Shown: positions 7,058 to 12,191 of the stretch, in pieces
Layout of the letters: the number at the start of each line of letters is the position of its first letter
Position numbering within the stretch: position 1 is the stretch's first letter
Assembly: GCA_016934775.1 (NCBI GenBank)
Contig: JAFGSP010000077.1
Span: 1 to 12,191 of the forward strand
Source: Candidatus Woesearchaeota archaeon
Lineage (GTDB): Archaea > Nanobdellota > Nanobdellia > Woesearchaeales > GW2011-AR15
DNA: 12,191 nt
Reading direction: 5' to 3'
Notes under the pieces: generated by a model
Told to the model about the DNA's origin: nothing
Database searches by the model: none
The model's input: only the letters and a program-made list of their open reading frames with translations
Made by a program: the position numbers and the translations under genes

Positions 7058-7070
7058 TTCCCGTGTGAGG

Positions 7071-7078
7071 TATTTAAG
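7071..7078 (+). promoter_or_regulatory. TATA box for the DUF4258/DUF2283 cassette
   Basis: TATTTAAG predicts transcription from about 7100, just upstream of the Shine-Dalgarno-like GGTGATG at 7101-7107 and the ATG at 7112. Unlike most genes here, this operon has a short leader with a ribosome-binding site. Confidence 0.5.
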
Positions 7079-7111
7079 CAATCCTGCCATATTATGTATT
7101 GGTGATGTCAA

Positions 7112-7270
7112 ATGATAGGAATAAAGATAATGGTTGCTTTGGCTACATTGATAATAGGAGGATATTACAGCAGGAAAGAGCTTAAGGCTATGAAAGAACT
7201 GATGTTTGAACGTGAGTATATGAATCTGGCGGAATTAAAGAGAATTCATTCTAGGATGGCTTATAGATAA
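7112..7270 (+). CDS. 52-aa single-helix membrane peptide, first gene of the cassette
   Basis: An unrecognised small protein starting MIGIKIMVALATLIIGGYY. It has one hydrophobic helix (residues 2-19) followed by a charged amphipathic helix rich in Lys, Glu, Arg and Met, ending at MAYR and a TAA. Start choice: GGTGATG, complementary to the archaeal 16S 3' end, ends 4 bases before the ATG. Nine bases after its stop comes the GTG of the DUF4258 frame, so it is very likely co-transcribed with it. No function can be read; it could be a membrane-active peptide, a tether for neighbouring proteins, or a type I/III-like small toxin. The good ribosome-binding site and tight spacing support it being real. 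Confidence 0.55.
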   Translation: MIGIKIMVALATLIIGGYYSRKELKAMKELMFEREYMNLAELKRIHSRMAYR

Positions 7271-7279
7271 GAAGGATGT

Positions 7280-7498
7280 GTGAAATTGAAATACATTTTC
7301 ACATATCATGCAGACTATAGGCTAAAAATAAGAAAATTGAGTAGGGAAGATGTTATAACTGCTATAAAATAACCCTTGAAAATCAGGAAAAAATTCAGTA
7401 AATATTATGCAGTCAAAGAGACACATAGAGGGAAAATTGAAGTTGTTTTTGAAAGAAAAGAAAGTTATATAGAGATAATAACTGTCTATTGGATTTAA
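7280..7498 (+). pseudogene. DUF4258 toxin-like gene interrupted by an in-frame TAA
   Basis: Read as one frame from GTG 7280, this gives a 71-codon protein plus stop that matches DUF4258, a small RelE-like fold often paired with DUF2283. The N-part KYIFTYHADYRLKIRKLSRE has the family's T-x-H-A...R pattern, then DVITAIK. The C-part has KYYAVKETHRGKIEVVF and ends IITVYWI, the typical final strand. A single TAA at 7370-7372 splits it exactly where homologues have a residue before a proline (AIK-x-P). There is no frameshift and both sides keep the family pattern, so this is a recent nonsense mutation, a sequencing error, or rarely readthrough. Shine-Dalgarno-like AAGAAGGA precedes the GTG. The DUF2283 gene starts one base after its final stop. 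Confidence 0.65.
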
Positions 7499-7499
7499 G

Positions 7500-7712
7500 A
7501 TGGAAATCACATTTGATAAGGACGCAGATGCCATGTATATTAAATTAAGAGAGGGTGAATTCTCAAAAAATAAGAAAATTGATGATTTGACTATTGTTGA
7601 CATGGATAAAGAAGGCAATCTCTTAGGTATCGAACTTCTAGATGTCAGCAAAAGAATACCTAAAGAATCTCTTTCTCAGGTTAATGTAAAAAACCTATTA
7701 GTTGAAACTTAG
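7500..7712 (+). CDS. DUF2283 family protein, antitoxin-like partner
   Basis: A 70-aa protein with the DUF2283 pattern: MEITFDKDADAMYIKL at the N-terminus, a middle IDDLTIVDMDKEGNLLGIELL and a C-terminal SKRIPKE stretch. Full length for the family. Genes of this family commonly sit next to DUF4258 genes and are regarded as likely antitoxins; that role is inferred here from family and context, not from any DNA-binding motif. ATG 7500 follows the DUF4258 stop as TAAGATG, and no strong Shine-Dalgarno is present, so it was probably translated by coupling to the upstream gene. The nonsense codon 128 bases upstream could therefore reduce its expression too. Its stop overlaps by 3 bp the end of the convergent decarboxylase gene. 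Confidence 0.85.
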   Translation: MEITFDKDADAMYIKLREGEFSKNKKIDDLTIVDMDKEGNLLGIELLDVSKRIPKESLSQVNVKNLLVET

Positions 7713-8734
7713 TCCACAACAACAGTCTCAACCTTCTGCAGGTTAAAATACCCGCTCGAGAAATTATAGGCTCCGGAATTCAAAAAAACAAGCTTATCTC
7801 CTTGTTTAGGTTTTTTCAGATAGACTCTGTATCTGAAAATATCCATAGAATCAGGAGAGCAGCCTTTTATTGTGTAGGCTTCTCCATCTTCCAGTTCATT
7901 CTCGACAAGCAGCCTGATATTCGCGACAAAAGTGTCCATGGCAGCATTATACACAGAGCAGTCCACAATGATGTTGTTGTCATAGATGCTCTTGATATGC
8001 GTCTCGAGCTTTACTGGAGAAGCAGCTATGAATCTTCCCGGCTCCATAATCATCTTTATCCCTTTTTGATTCAGCCATTTCCTGAGCTCCCTTATCTTAT
8101 CAAATATCGAGTCAAGCACAGTTGCGCTGTAATTCTTGTATTCTGCAGGCATTCCTCCCCCTATATTCACTAAATCTATCTTCTCCCAGTGCTGGATAGT
8201 ATCCTCAAGCTCTTCCTTGAGCGACCATTCACTGACATTCTGGGTCTTCCTGTGAAAATGCAGACCAAGCTTTCCTATGCTCTTGTTCCTTTTCAGCACA
8301 GGGATGAGCTCATTTATCCTGCTCGAATACATGCCGTAGACAAAATGCTTACCTGTCTGGATAGTATGCTCCTTCAGCCTCATCCTGAGCAGCAGATCTA
8401 TCTTCTTATTTTTTTCACTGATGTACTTCAAAAGAACATCAAGGTCTTTTTCATTATCAATGACAAACTTATTTACTCCCCTATCAAAAAGCCTTCCCAG
8501 TTCTTCCTTATTCCAGGCCTGGGCAAAAAACCAGGTTCTCTTTCCGTCATCAAGCTGCATAAGGTTCTCAAAACTATGGATGCAGAACATGCAATCTGTC
8601 TCTTTCTCAAGAACCTTTCCGACATCTGGATTAGTCTTAAAACTATATGAGACAGCATCGCACAACTCTAACGATTTTTTATACTGCTCAAGAACTTTTT
8701 TCCTGCTCAATATGAATCTTGCTTTTTGTATCAT
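7709..8734 (-). CDS. Class III (alanine-racemase fold) PLP-dependent decarboxylase, ornithine/DAP decarboxylase-like
   Basis: A 341-aa PLP enzyme of the ornithine/arginine/diaminopimelate/carboxynorspermidine decarboxylase family. Visible motifs: YSFKTNP with the PLP Schiff-base Lys33, LGLHFHRKTQ (157-165), the glycine loop IGGGMP (191-196) and EPGRF (231-235) for the phosphate. The active-site CSPDSMD (292-298) resembles the CDSxD of ornithine decarboxylases more than the NspC version, and a late NSGAYNF follows (320-325). It is shorter than typical ODC or DAP decarboxylase. Substrate is inferred as a basic amino acid or carboxylated polyamine. The ATG is one base after the DHS-family stop (TAAGATG), so the two are coupled. 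This pairing points to polyamine supply for, or substrate of, the DHS homologue. Confidence 0.85.
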   Translation of the reverse strand: MIQKARFILSRKKVLEQYKKSLELCDAVSYSFKTNPDVGKVLEKETDCMFCIHSFENLMQLDDGKRTWFFAQAWNKEELGRLFDRGVNKFVIDNEKDLDVLLKYISEKNKKIDLLLRMRLKEHTIQTGKHFVYGMYSSRINELIPVLKRNKSIGKLGLHFHRKTQNVSEWSLKEELEDTIQHWEKIDLVNIGGGMPAEYKNYSATVLDSIFDKIRELRKWLNQKGIKMIMEPGRFIAASPVKLETHIKSIYDNNIIVDCSVYNAAMDTFVANIRLLVENELEDGEAYTIKGCSPDSMDIFRYRVYLKKPKQGDKLVFLNSGAYNFSSGYFNLQKVETVVVD

Positions 8735-8735
8735 C

Positions 8736-9674
8736 TTATTTCAATAATCCTTCATTGTCCAGTGTCTCCAGGACCTTCATCATTATGAGCGGGAATGTAA
8801 AAGTAACATCTCCAATCACAGTTGCAACGTCAGAATCATCTTTTACCTTGCCCCAGGATTTTGCCTCTTCTGTTGTAGCTCCTGACATTGATCCTGAAGA
8901 AGAATGCGCTGTTGTCATATAGACAGCATAATCAAGCCCTCCATTCAGCAGGCAGGCAAGTATGGCGTGATGCTTTGAAATGCTTCCTCCAAGAGAAATA
9001 AGGCCTTTCTTGTCGTCATGGCTTGTGCTGAACAGGATTTTCGAGAAGTCCTTGACAACATCAATTACAAAATCATTATGCTTCTGCTGGAGCATGAAAA
9101 GATGGAAACCAAGGGCACCATCTGTGATGCCTGGGCAGAATATAGGAACTTTTTTCTTTGATGCTTGGTATAGTATTGAACTCTTATCATCGAGTATCAA
9201 TCCTATCTCATATATCATATCTGAAGGAGTCCATCTTGGCTTTTTGCTGTACAGCACAGAGAGCATCTTCCCTATAGTGTCTTCAAACTTGAGATACGAT
9301 TCATTCCTTATGAACAAATTTCCAACTCTATTGACTCCTTTTTCATATAGCTCAATGTCATTCGGCTTGAAATTTCCTATGACAAAATCCTCTCCCTTTG
9401 ATTTCATGATATCTTCTTCAATGCCGCCCACTGTCGTCACGATGACATCTATCATCCCAAGCTCTATAAGCTGGGCAAAGAACCCCCTAAGCCCTGATGT
9501 GACCATGTTGCTGGTGTAAGTGAAGAACACCTTTGCTCCTGATTTCTTCATCTTCAGGATGACATCTACTGCCTTCTTCATCTCGCTGCTCTGGAATCCG
9601 ACATTGCCGAGGCCTTCCACAAGCTCGTTCACAGATATTCTTTTTTTCCATCTAAGATCCTTGACTTTTTTCAT
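8736..9674 (-). CDS. Deoxyhypusine synthase family protein (DHS or homospermidine synthase-like)
   Basis: DHS uses NAD and spermidine to transfer an aminobutyl group to a lysine of aIF5A; homospermidine synthases arose from the same fold. The 312-aa chain shows YTSNMVTSG (53-61), VTTVGGIEED, RVGNLFIRNESY, WTPSDMI, PGITDGALG, KHH (234-236) and SWGK with the catalytic-type Lys276 (human Lys329). Glu270 matches human Glu323. By my alignment human Asp316, Asp243 and Asn292 correspond to Met263, Phe190 and Leu239, so the amine pocket differs. A longer frame begins at TTG 9686, but ATG 9674 is preferred because GGTGGT lies four bases before it. The decarboxylase follows one base after the stop. Physiological product: deoxyhypusine or a polyamine, undecided. 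Confidence 0.88.
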   Translation of the reverse strand: MKKVKDLRWKKRISVNELVEGLGNVGFQSSEMKKAVDVILKMKKSGAKVFFTYTSNMVTSGLRGFFAQLIELGMIDVIVTTVGGIEEDIMKSKGEDFVIGNFKPNDIELYEKGVNRVGNLFIRNESYLKFEDTIGKMLSVLYSKKPRWTPSDMIYEIGLILDDKSSILYQASKKKVPIFCPGITDGALGFHLFMLQQKHNDFVIDVVKDFSKILFSTSHDDKKGLISLGGSISKHHAILACLLNGGLDYAVYMTTAHSSSGSMSGATTEEAKSWGKVKDDSDVATVIGDVTFTFPLIMMKVLETLDNEGLLK

Positions 9675-9719
9675 AGAGACCACCAATTAGACTAATAACT
9701 AATGAGAATAACAGAGAAC

Positions 9720-9752
9720 TTATGCACCTTTCTTACGGACAGTGCTTTTCAT
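9720..9752 (-). CDS. Possible 10-codon leaderless upstream ORF before the DHS gene
   Basis: Minus-strand ATG 9752 to TAA 9720 encodes MKSTVRKKGA, a basic peptide. The TATA-like element at 9774-9783 is centred 26 bp before this ATG, the same spacing as for the annotated leaderless genes here. It ends 45 bases before the DHS ATG. It could be a regulatory leader peptide or coincidence. Confidence 0.25.
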   Translation of the reverse strand: MKSTVRKKGA

Positions 9753-9773
9753 ATTGACTGGAAATAAATCTTA

Positions 9774-9783
9774 GTTTAAAAAA
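9774..9783 (-). promoter_or_regulatory. Candidate TATA box for the DHS-decarboxylase operon
   Basis: Minus-strand TTTTTTAAAC in the gap after the membrane-protein gene predicts a start near 9752, giving a DHS leader of about 78 bases. No better TATA element is seen nearer the DHS gene. Confidence 0.4.
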
Positions 9784-9795
9784 TTATTTGAGCAA

Positions 9796-10344
9796 TTACT
9801 TCTCCTTCTCAATAGAATCCGCAATCTTTCTGAAGAAATCAGACAGCACTTTCCTGAAATCATTCCCTATATCATCCCAATCCTTGACTTTTTTTCTTGA
9901 TTTGGGTGTTTTCTTAGTCTTTTTCTCTTCTTTTGTTCCCCCAATCAGTCTCGCGAATATTGTAGCATACCCTCCTATCAGCACAGCAATGAACACAACC
10001 GGATAAATAAGCCAATCAAATGCCGAGAAGACAGTGAAAATGTCTTCAGCGATGAACCTATCTATCAAAGAGAATATCTCTAGGATGAACTTAACAAGGA
10101 ACATTGAAGCCAAAGAGCTGAAAATAGGTCCAGAAAGATTGAAAGGGAAAACAAAGGAAAAAATCACTTCAGCTATCATGAAAATAATAGACATGACAAC
10201 AATCAGGACAGCATTGCTGTTGATGAAACTCACTACCAGCCTATACGGATAGACATTGATTGAAATCACATTGATGAGGAACAACAGCACAAGGAATATC
10301 ATCAAACCTATTATTTTTGAGAACACGATCCTGAAAGCTTTCAT
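9796..10344 (-). CDS. Unrecognised four-helix membrane protein with basic C-terminal tail
   Basis: A 182-aa hypothetical protein. Four hydrophobic segments are seen at about residues 7-30, 43-67, 72-96 and 110-133, then a soluble tail of about 50 residues. The tail starts with a dense Lys/Thr stretch (EEKKTKKTPKSRKKVKDW) and ends in an amphipathic helix DFRKVLSDFFRKIADSIEKEK. No catalytic or binding motif and no known family were recognised; the basic tail could contact RNA, ribosomes or membrane lipid. TTTTATAT (10366-10373) is centred 25-26 bp before the ATG and lies just past the stop of the KH gene, so it can be transcribed separately as a leaderless mRNA. Confidence 0.75.
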   Translation of the reverse strand: MKAFRIVFSKIIGLMIFLVLLFLINVISINVYPYRLVVSFINSNAVLIVVMSIIFMIAEVIFSFVFPFNLSGPIFSSLASMFLVKFILEIFSLIDRFIAEDIFTVFSAFDWLIYPVVFIAVLIGGYATIFARLIGGTKEEKKTKKTPKSRKKVKDWDDIGNDFRKVLSDFFRKIADSIEKEK

Positions 10345-10365
10345 CCTACTAGGTTAATCAGAAGG

Positions 10366-10373
10366 ATATAAAA
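10366..10373 (-). promoter_or_regulatory. TATA box for the four-helix membrane protein
   Basis: Minus-strand TTTTATAT, four bases past the KH gene stop and 25-26 bp from the ATG at 10344; leaderless start predicted. Confidence 0.6.
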
Positions 10374-10376
10374 AAT

Positions 10377-10949
10377 TTACTTTTCCTCATCTTTCACAAG
10401 GAAATCCTCAACATTCTCTTCAAATTCTCTTCTCTTGAGTTCCCTGCGCATCTTCTCAAGCCATCTGTAGACATTTGAATGCGGGCTTCCCTTTAGGAGC
10501 ATCTCAATAGCTTTTCTTGCTATAGAAACAGTATCAGACCTTCCAATCAGGGAAACAGTCTTGCCAAATACAGAGATATAAGTGTCTGTGTATTCTTCGA
10601 TAAGCCTCCTTGATTTACCCTCTTTTCCGATTATTCTGCCCTTAATTCTCCTGAACTGAGTTGGTTTTTCAAACTCCGGCAGGCTGATGACCTCGAAAGC
10701 ATAATCCTGCTTTAGCAGAAGCATAGCAATTTCAGGGTTAAATCCACGGCCGATAGCCTTTATCAGATCTCGTGTTTCATATAGAAGAAGCGCATCCTGG
10801 CCTGAAACAGTCACATCTCCTTCTTTAGAATCCACCTCAATCTTGGTTTTTGTAGCTTCCTCTATCTGTTTTTTTACTTCTCCTTGTTTCCCTATGAGGA
10901 CAGCAATCCTATCATGAGGGATCTTTATATGGTAGCTAAATTCAGCCAT
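10377..10949 (-). CDS. Archaeal two-KH-domain RNA-processing protein (aDim2/Pno1-like)
   Basis: A 190-aa RNA-binding protein of the archaeal Dim2/Pno1/Krr1 type, which binds near the 3' end of 16S rRNA during small-subunit maturation. The first KH domain has the loop IGKQGEVKKQIEE (G20-G23) with KIEVDSKEGDVTVSG. It is followed by the family linker AIGRGFNPEIAMLLL (65-79). The second KH domain has RIIGKEGKSRRLIEEYTDTYISV (GKEG 108-111). The C-terminus GSPHSNVYRWLEKMRRELKRREFE (from 154) is the basic helix typical of this group. Both KH GxxG loops are intact and the length is normal for archaea, so it should be functional. A TTTTAAAAAC TATA box lies about 26 bp before the ATG; a GGGAG tract also sits close to the start. 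Confidence 0.9.
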   Translation of the reverse strand: MAEFSYHIKIPHDRIAVLIGKQGEVKKQIEEATKTKIEVDSKEGDVTVSGQDALLLYETRDLIKAIGRGFNPEIAMLLLKQDYAFEVISLPEFEKPTQFRRIKGRIIGKEGKSRRLIEEYTDTYISVFGKTVSLIGRSDTVSIARKAIEMLLKGSPHSNVYRWLEKMRRELKRREFEENVEDFLVKDEEK

Positions 10950-10970
10950 ACACTCCCGAAATAACAGATT

Positions 10971-10980
10971 GTTTTTAAAA
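10971..10980 (-). promoter_or_regulatory. TATA box for the KH protein gene
   Basis: Minus-strand TTTTAAAAAC centred 26 bp before the ATG at 10949, predicting a start at or beside the ATG. Confidence 0.55.
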
Positions 10981-10996
10981 CTTGCTTAATAACTAG

Positions 10997-11692
10997 CTAA
11001 ACCCAGACATCCCTCTTGATTTTTTCTCTCTGCACTCCCATTTCTTTTAATATCTCAACAAGCGTCCTTACAAATTCAAGTGAGCCGCATAAGTAGAATG
11101 TGCTTTTTTGGATATCTCCTACTGTTTCTTTTATGAAAGCCTCATCGATCCTGCCAGTATGGCCATCCCATTCTTCCCTTGTAATAGTATGGAATACCTT
11201 AATGTTGCTGTTTTCTTTTTCTAATGATTTCAGCTCTTCCCTGTAGACAATATCCTGGGCAGTCTTCGAGCTGTAGAGTAAAATTATCTTTTGGTTAAGC
11301 TTCTTTTCAGTGGAATATCTCATGATGCTCATGAAAGGGACTATGCCGCAGCCTGCTGAGACAAAAACAAGATTAGTATCTTCTTCTGAAAACGTGAACC
11401 TCCCTTCAGGGTAACTGATATTAATCTTATCTCCGATTTTTACTTTGTCATGCATATGGGGGGATAGTTTTCCTCCCTGCACTTTCTTAATAGTCAGGTC
11501 AATATATTCTTTAGAAGGCGAAGATGCTATTGAATAAGATCTCTTTACCAGCTTACCTATGTTGACATATATGTTCACAAACTGGCCGGGAATAAAGTCT
11601 AATTTATGTTCAGGCTGAAGCCTGAAAGTCTTGACATCAGGAGTTTCATCAATTATATTAATGACTTCCGCATTGATAGTCTCTTCATCCAT
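10997..11692 (-). CDS. FAD/NAD(P)-dependent oxidoreductase of the ferredoxin-NADP reductase family
   Basis: A 231-aa flavoprotein reductase. The FAD domain has FIPGQFVNIYV and RSYSIASSP (51-59), the flavin-binding RxYS motif, then GGKLSPHMHD and EGRFTF (96-101). The nucleotide domain has VSAGCGIVPFMSIMR (111-125), YSSKTAQDIVYREEL and FYLCGS (199-204), and the chain ends KRDVWV, near the usual C-terminal aromatic. There is no 2Fe-2S domain, neither a plant-ferredoxin type nor the C-terminal cysteine cluster of PyrK, so an electron partner must be separate. It probably passes electrons between NAD(P)H and ferredoxin, flavodoxin or another carrier; the direction is not readable. A weak CTTATTAAG TATA element (11715-11723) is 27 bp from the ATG. 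Confidence 0.87.
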   Translation of the reverse strand: MDEETINAEVINIIDETPDVKTFRLQPEHKLDFIPGQFVNIYVNIGKLVKRSYSIASSPSKEYIDLTIKKVQGGKLSPHMHDKVKIGDKINISYPEGRFTFSEEDTNLVFVSAGCGIVPFMSIMRYSTEKKLNQKIILLYSSKTAQDIVYREELKSLEKENSNIKVFHTITREEWDGHTGRIDEAFIKETVGDIQKSTFYLCGSLEFVRTLVEILKEMGVQREKIKRDVWV

Positions 11693-11714
11693 ATCTAAAA
11701 GAATAAGGTTAGTT

Positions 11715-11723
11715 CTTAATAAG
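11715..11723 (-). promoter_or_regulatory. Weak TATA-like element for the reductase gene
   Basis: Minus-strand CTTATTAAG centred 27 bp from the ATG at 11692, just beyond the DUF309 stop; poorer match than the others, so co-transcription with DUF309 is possible. Confidence 0.35.
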
Positions 11724-11731
11724 ATTTTTCA

Positions 11732-12064
11732 TTAACATTGCTTTATTGAAGGAAACTCAAATTTTTTCTTTTCTTTGATTTTTTCTGTTGTTACTCTTAT
11801 TTTCTTAATGAATTCCGCAACCCTTATATTCATATATTTTTCAGGATACACAGAAATATAAGTTGAGCCTTTTTCAAGAAGCATCATTGCTCCCTCATTG
11901 TTTAAGTGGAGATAATGATAATAGCCTACAGCAATCTGAATGAGCCCCTGAAGGAATTTCTTTTCTTTACCAGCATTCAGCCAAATCTTCTCCCAGGAGT
12001 TATGCGCCTCAAAGAATTGTCTGCTGTTGAAATGCTCAATCCCCTGCCTGAATAACTCATCCAT
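11732..12064 (-). CDS. DUF309 domain protein
   Basis: A 110-aa all-helical protein with the DUF309 signature: FNSRQFFEAHNSWEKIWL (residues 12-29) followed by KFLQGLIQIAVGYYHYL (36-52) and GAMMLLEKG. The AHxxWE and LQGLIQxAxxxxH blocks are the family's conserved core and may form a metal-like or binding pocket, but the biochemical role of the family is unknown. The length is complete, with a Lys-rich C-terminus. CTTTTTAAG (12086-12094) is centred 26 bp before the ATG, implying a leaderless mRNA; it is the first gene of the minus-strand run and may be co-transcribed with the reductase, whose ATG is about 40 bp after its stop. Confidence 0.87.
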   Translation of the reverse strand: MDELFRQGIEHFNSRQFFEAHNSWEKIWLNAGKEKKFLQGLIQIAVGYYHYLHLNNEGAMMLLEKGSTYISVYPEKYMNIRVAEFIKKIRVTTEKIKEKKKFEFPSIKQC

Positions 12065-12085
12065 GGAATAAGGGATAGTTGCATT

Positions 12086-12094
12086 CTTAAAAAG
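12086..12094 (-). promoter_or_regulatory. TATA box for the DUF309 gene
   Basis: Minus-strand CTTTTTAAG centred 26 bp before the ATG at 12064. The rest of 12095-12191 is AT-rich with no gene seen, only a short GTTCT-AAA-AGAAC inverted repeat at 12153-12165. Confidence 0.5.
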
Positions 12095-12191
12095 ATTGTT
12101 AAAGTGTAAAGTAAAGTTTTTAAGTCCACTTTTTTAACTAATTAATACACACGTTCTAAAAGAACCAACAGATTAATGCACTCAATCCTGA

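Noticed and set aside
8189..8650. Long plus-strand open frame (153 codons) opposite the decarboxylase gene
   Set aside because: It is antisense to a gene with clear PLP-enzyme motifs and shows no family pattern; similar frames opposite the DHS gene (8980-9519) are shadows for the same reason.
9675..9686. TTG at 9686 as the DHS start
   Set aside because: It would place the GGTGGT ribosome site inside the coding region; ATG 9674 has that site at the normal distance and fits the family N-terminus.
12153..12165. GTTCT-AAA-AGAAC inverted repeat near the window end
   Set aside because: A five-base arm in AT-rich DNA is expected by chance and no gene or terminator context supports it.

Overview
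The window looks like a chromosomal piece of a small-genome archaeon, most likely a DPANN lineage of the Woesearchaeota/Pacearchaeota kind. This is an inference from gene content and promoter style, not from a marker tree. Three kinds of evidence point to Archaea: a deoxyhypusine synthase-family enzyme and a two-KH-domain Dim2/Pno1-like ribosome-assembly protein; archaeal TATA boxes (TTTATATA, TTTAAA types) centred about 26-29 bp before start codons, implying leaderless mRNAs; and a GGTGAT-type Shine-Dalgarno ahead of the few genes that have a leader. The DNA is AT-rich, genes are packed closely on both strands, and no rRNA, tRNA, CRISPR or transposase was seen.

Layout. Positions 1-3334 are a cell-surface/glycan block: the 3' part of a class I methyltransferase (+), converging on a two-gene operon (-) of a GT39-like membrane glycosyltransferase and an LPG-synthase-TM/flippase-like protein joined by an ATGA overlap. 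Positions 3335-3594 are a 260-bp intergenic region with divergent promoters, overlapping inverted repeats and a 15-bp hairpin with a GCAA tetraloop that pairs fully only as minus-strand RNA. Positions 3595-6416 (+) hold a divergent Ncs2/CTU2-like relative of tRNA thiolases without a working PP-loop, an exported phospholipase D-like protein with a lamin-tail domain, and an EamA transporter, each with its own TATA box. Positions 6419-7712 look like an accessory insert: an M23-like peptidase domain protein (-), then, divergently, a cassette of a 52-aa membrane peptide, a DUF4258 toxin-like gene broken by one in-frame TAA, and an intact DUF2283 antitoxin-like gene.

Positions 7709-12064 (-) are a run of core genes. 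In order of transcription they are a DUF309 protein, an FAD/NAD(P) reductase, the KH protein, a four-helix membrane protein, the deoxyhypusine synthase homologue and a class III PLP decarboxylase. The last two are one base apart and probably form a polyamine module: the decarboxylase would make a diamine, and the DHS-family enzyme would transfer an aminobutyl group to aIF5A or to another amine. A TATA box at about 9774-9783 sits 26 bp before a 10-codon leaderless mini-ORF just upstream of the DHS gene.

Most worth follow-up: the degenerate thiolase partner, the minus-strand GNRA hairpin, the toxin gene with a single nonsense codon beside an intact partner, the DHS homologue with altered substrate-site residues next to a decarboxylase, and the stop codons that double as TATA boxes. 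All family assignments come from motif reading; no database search was run.
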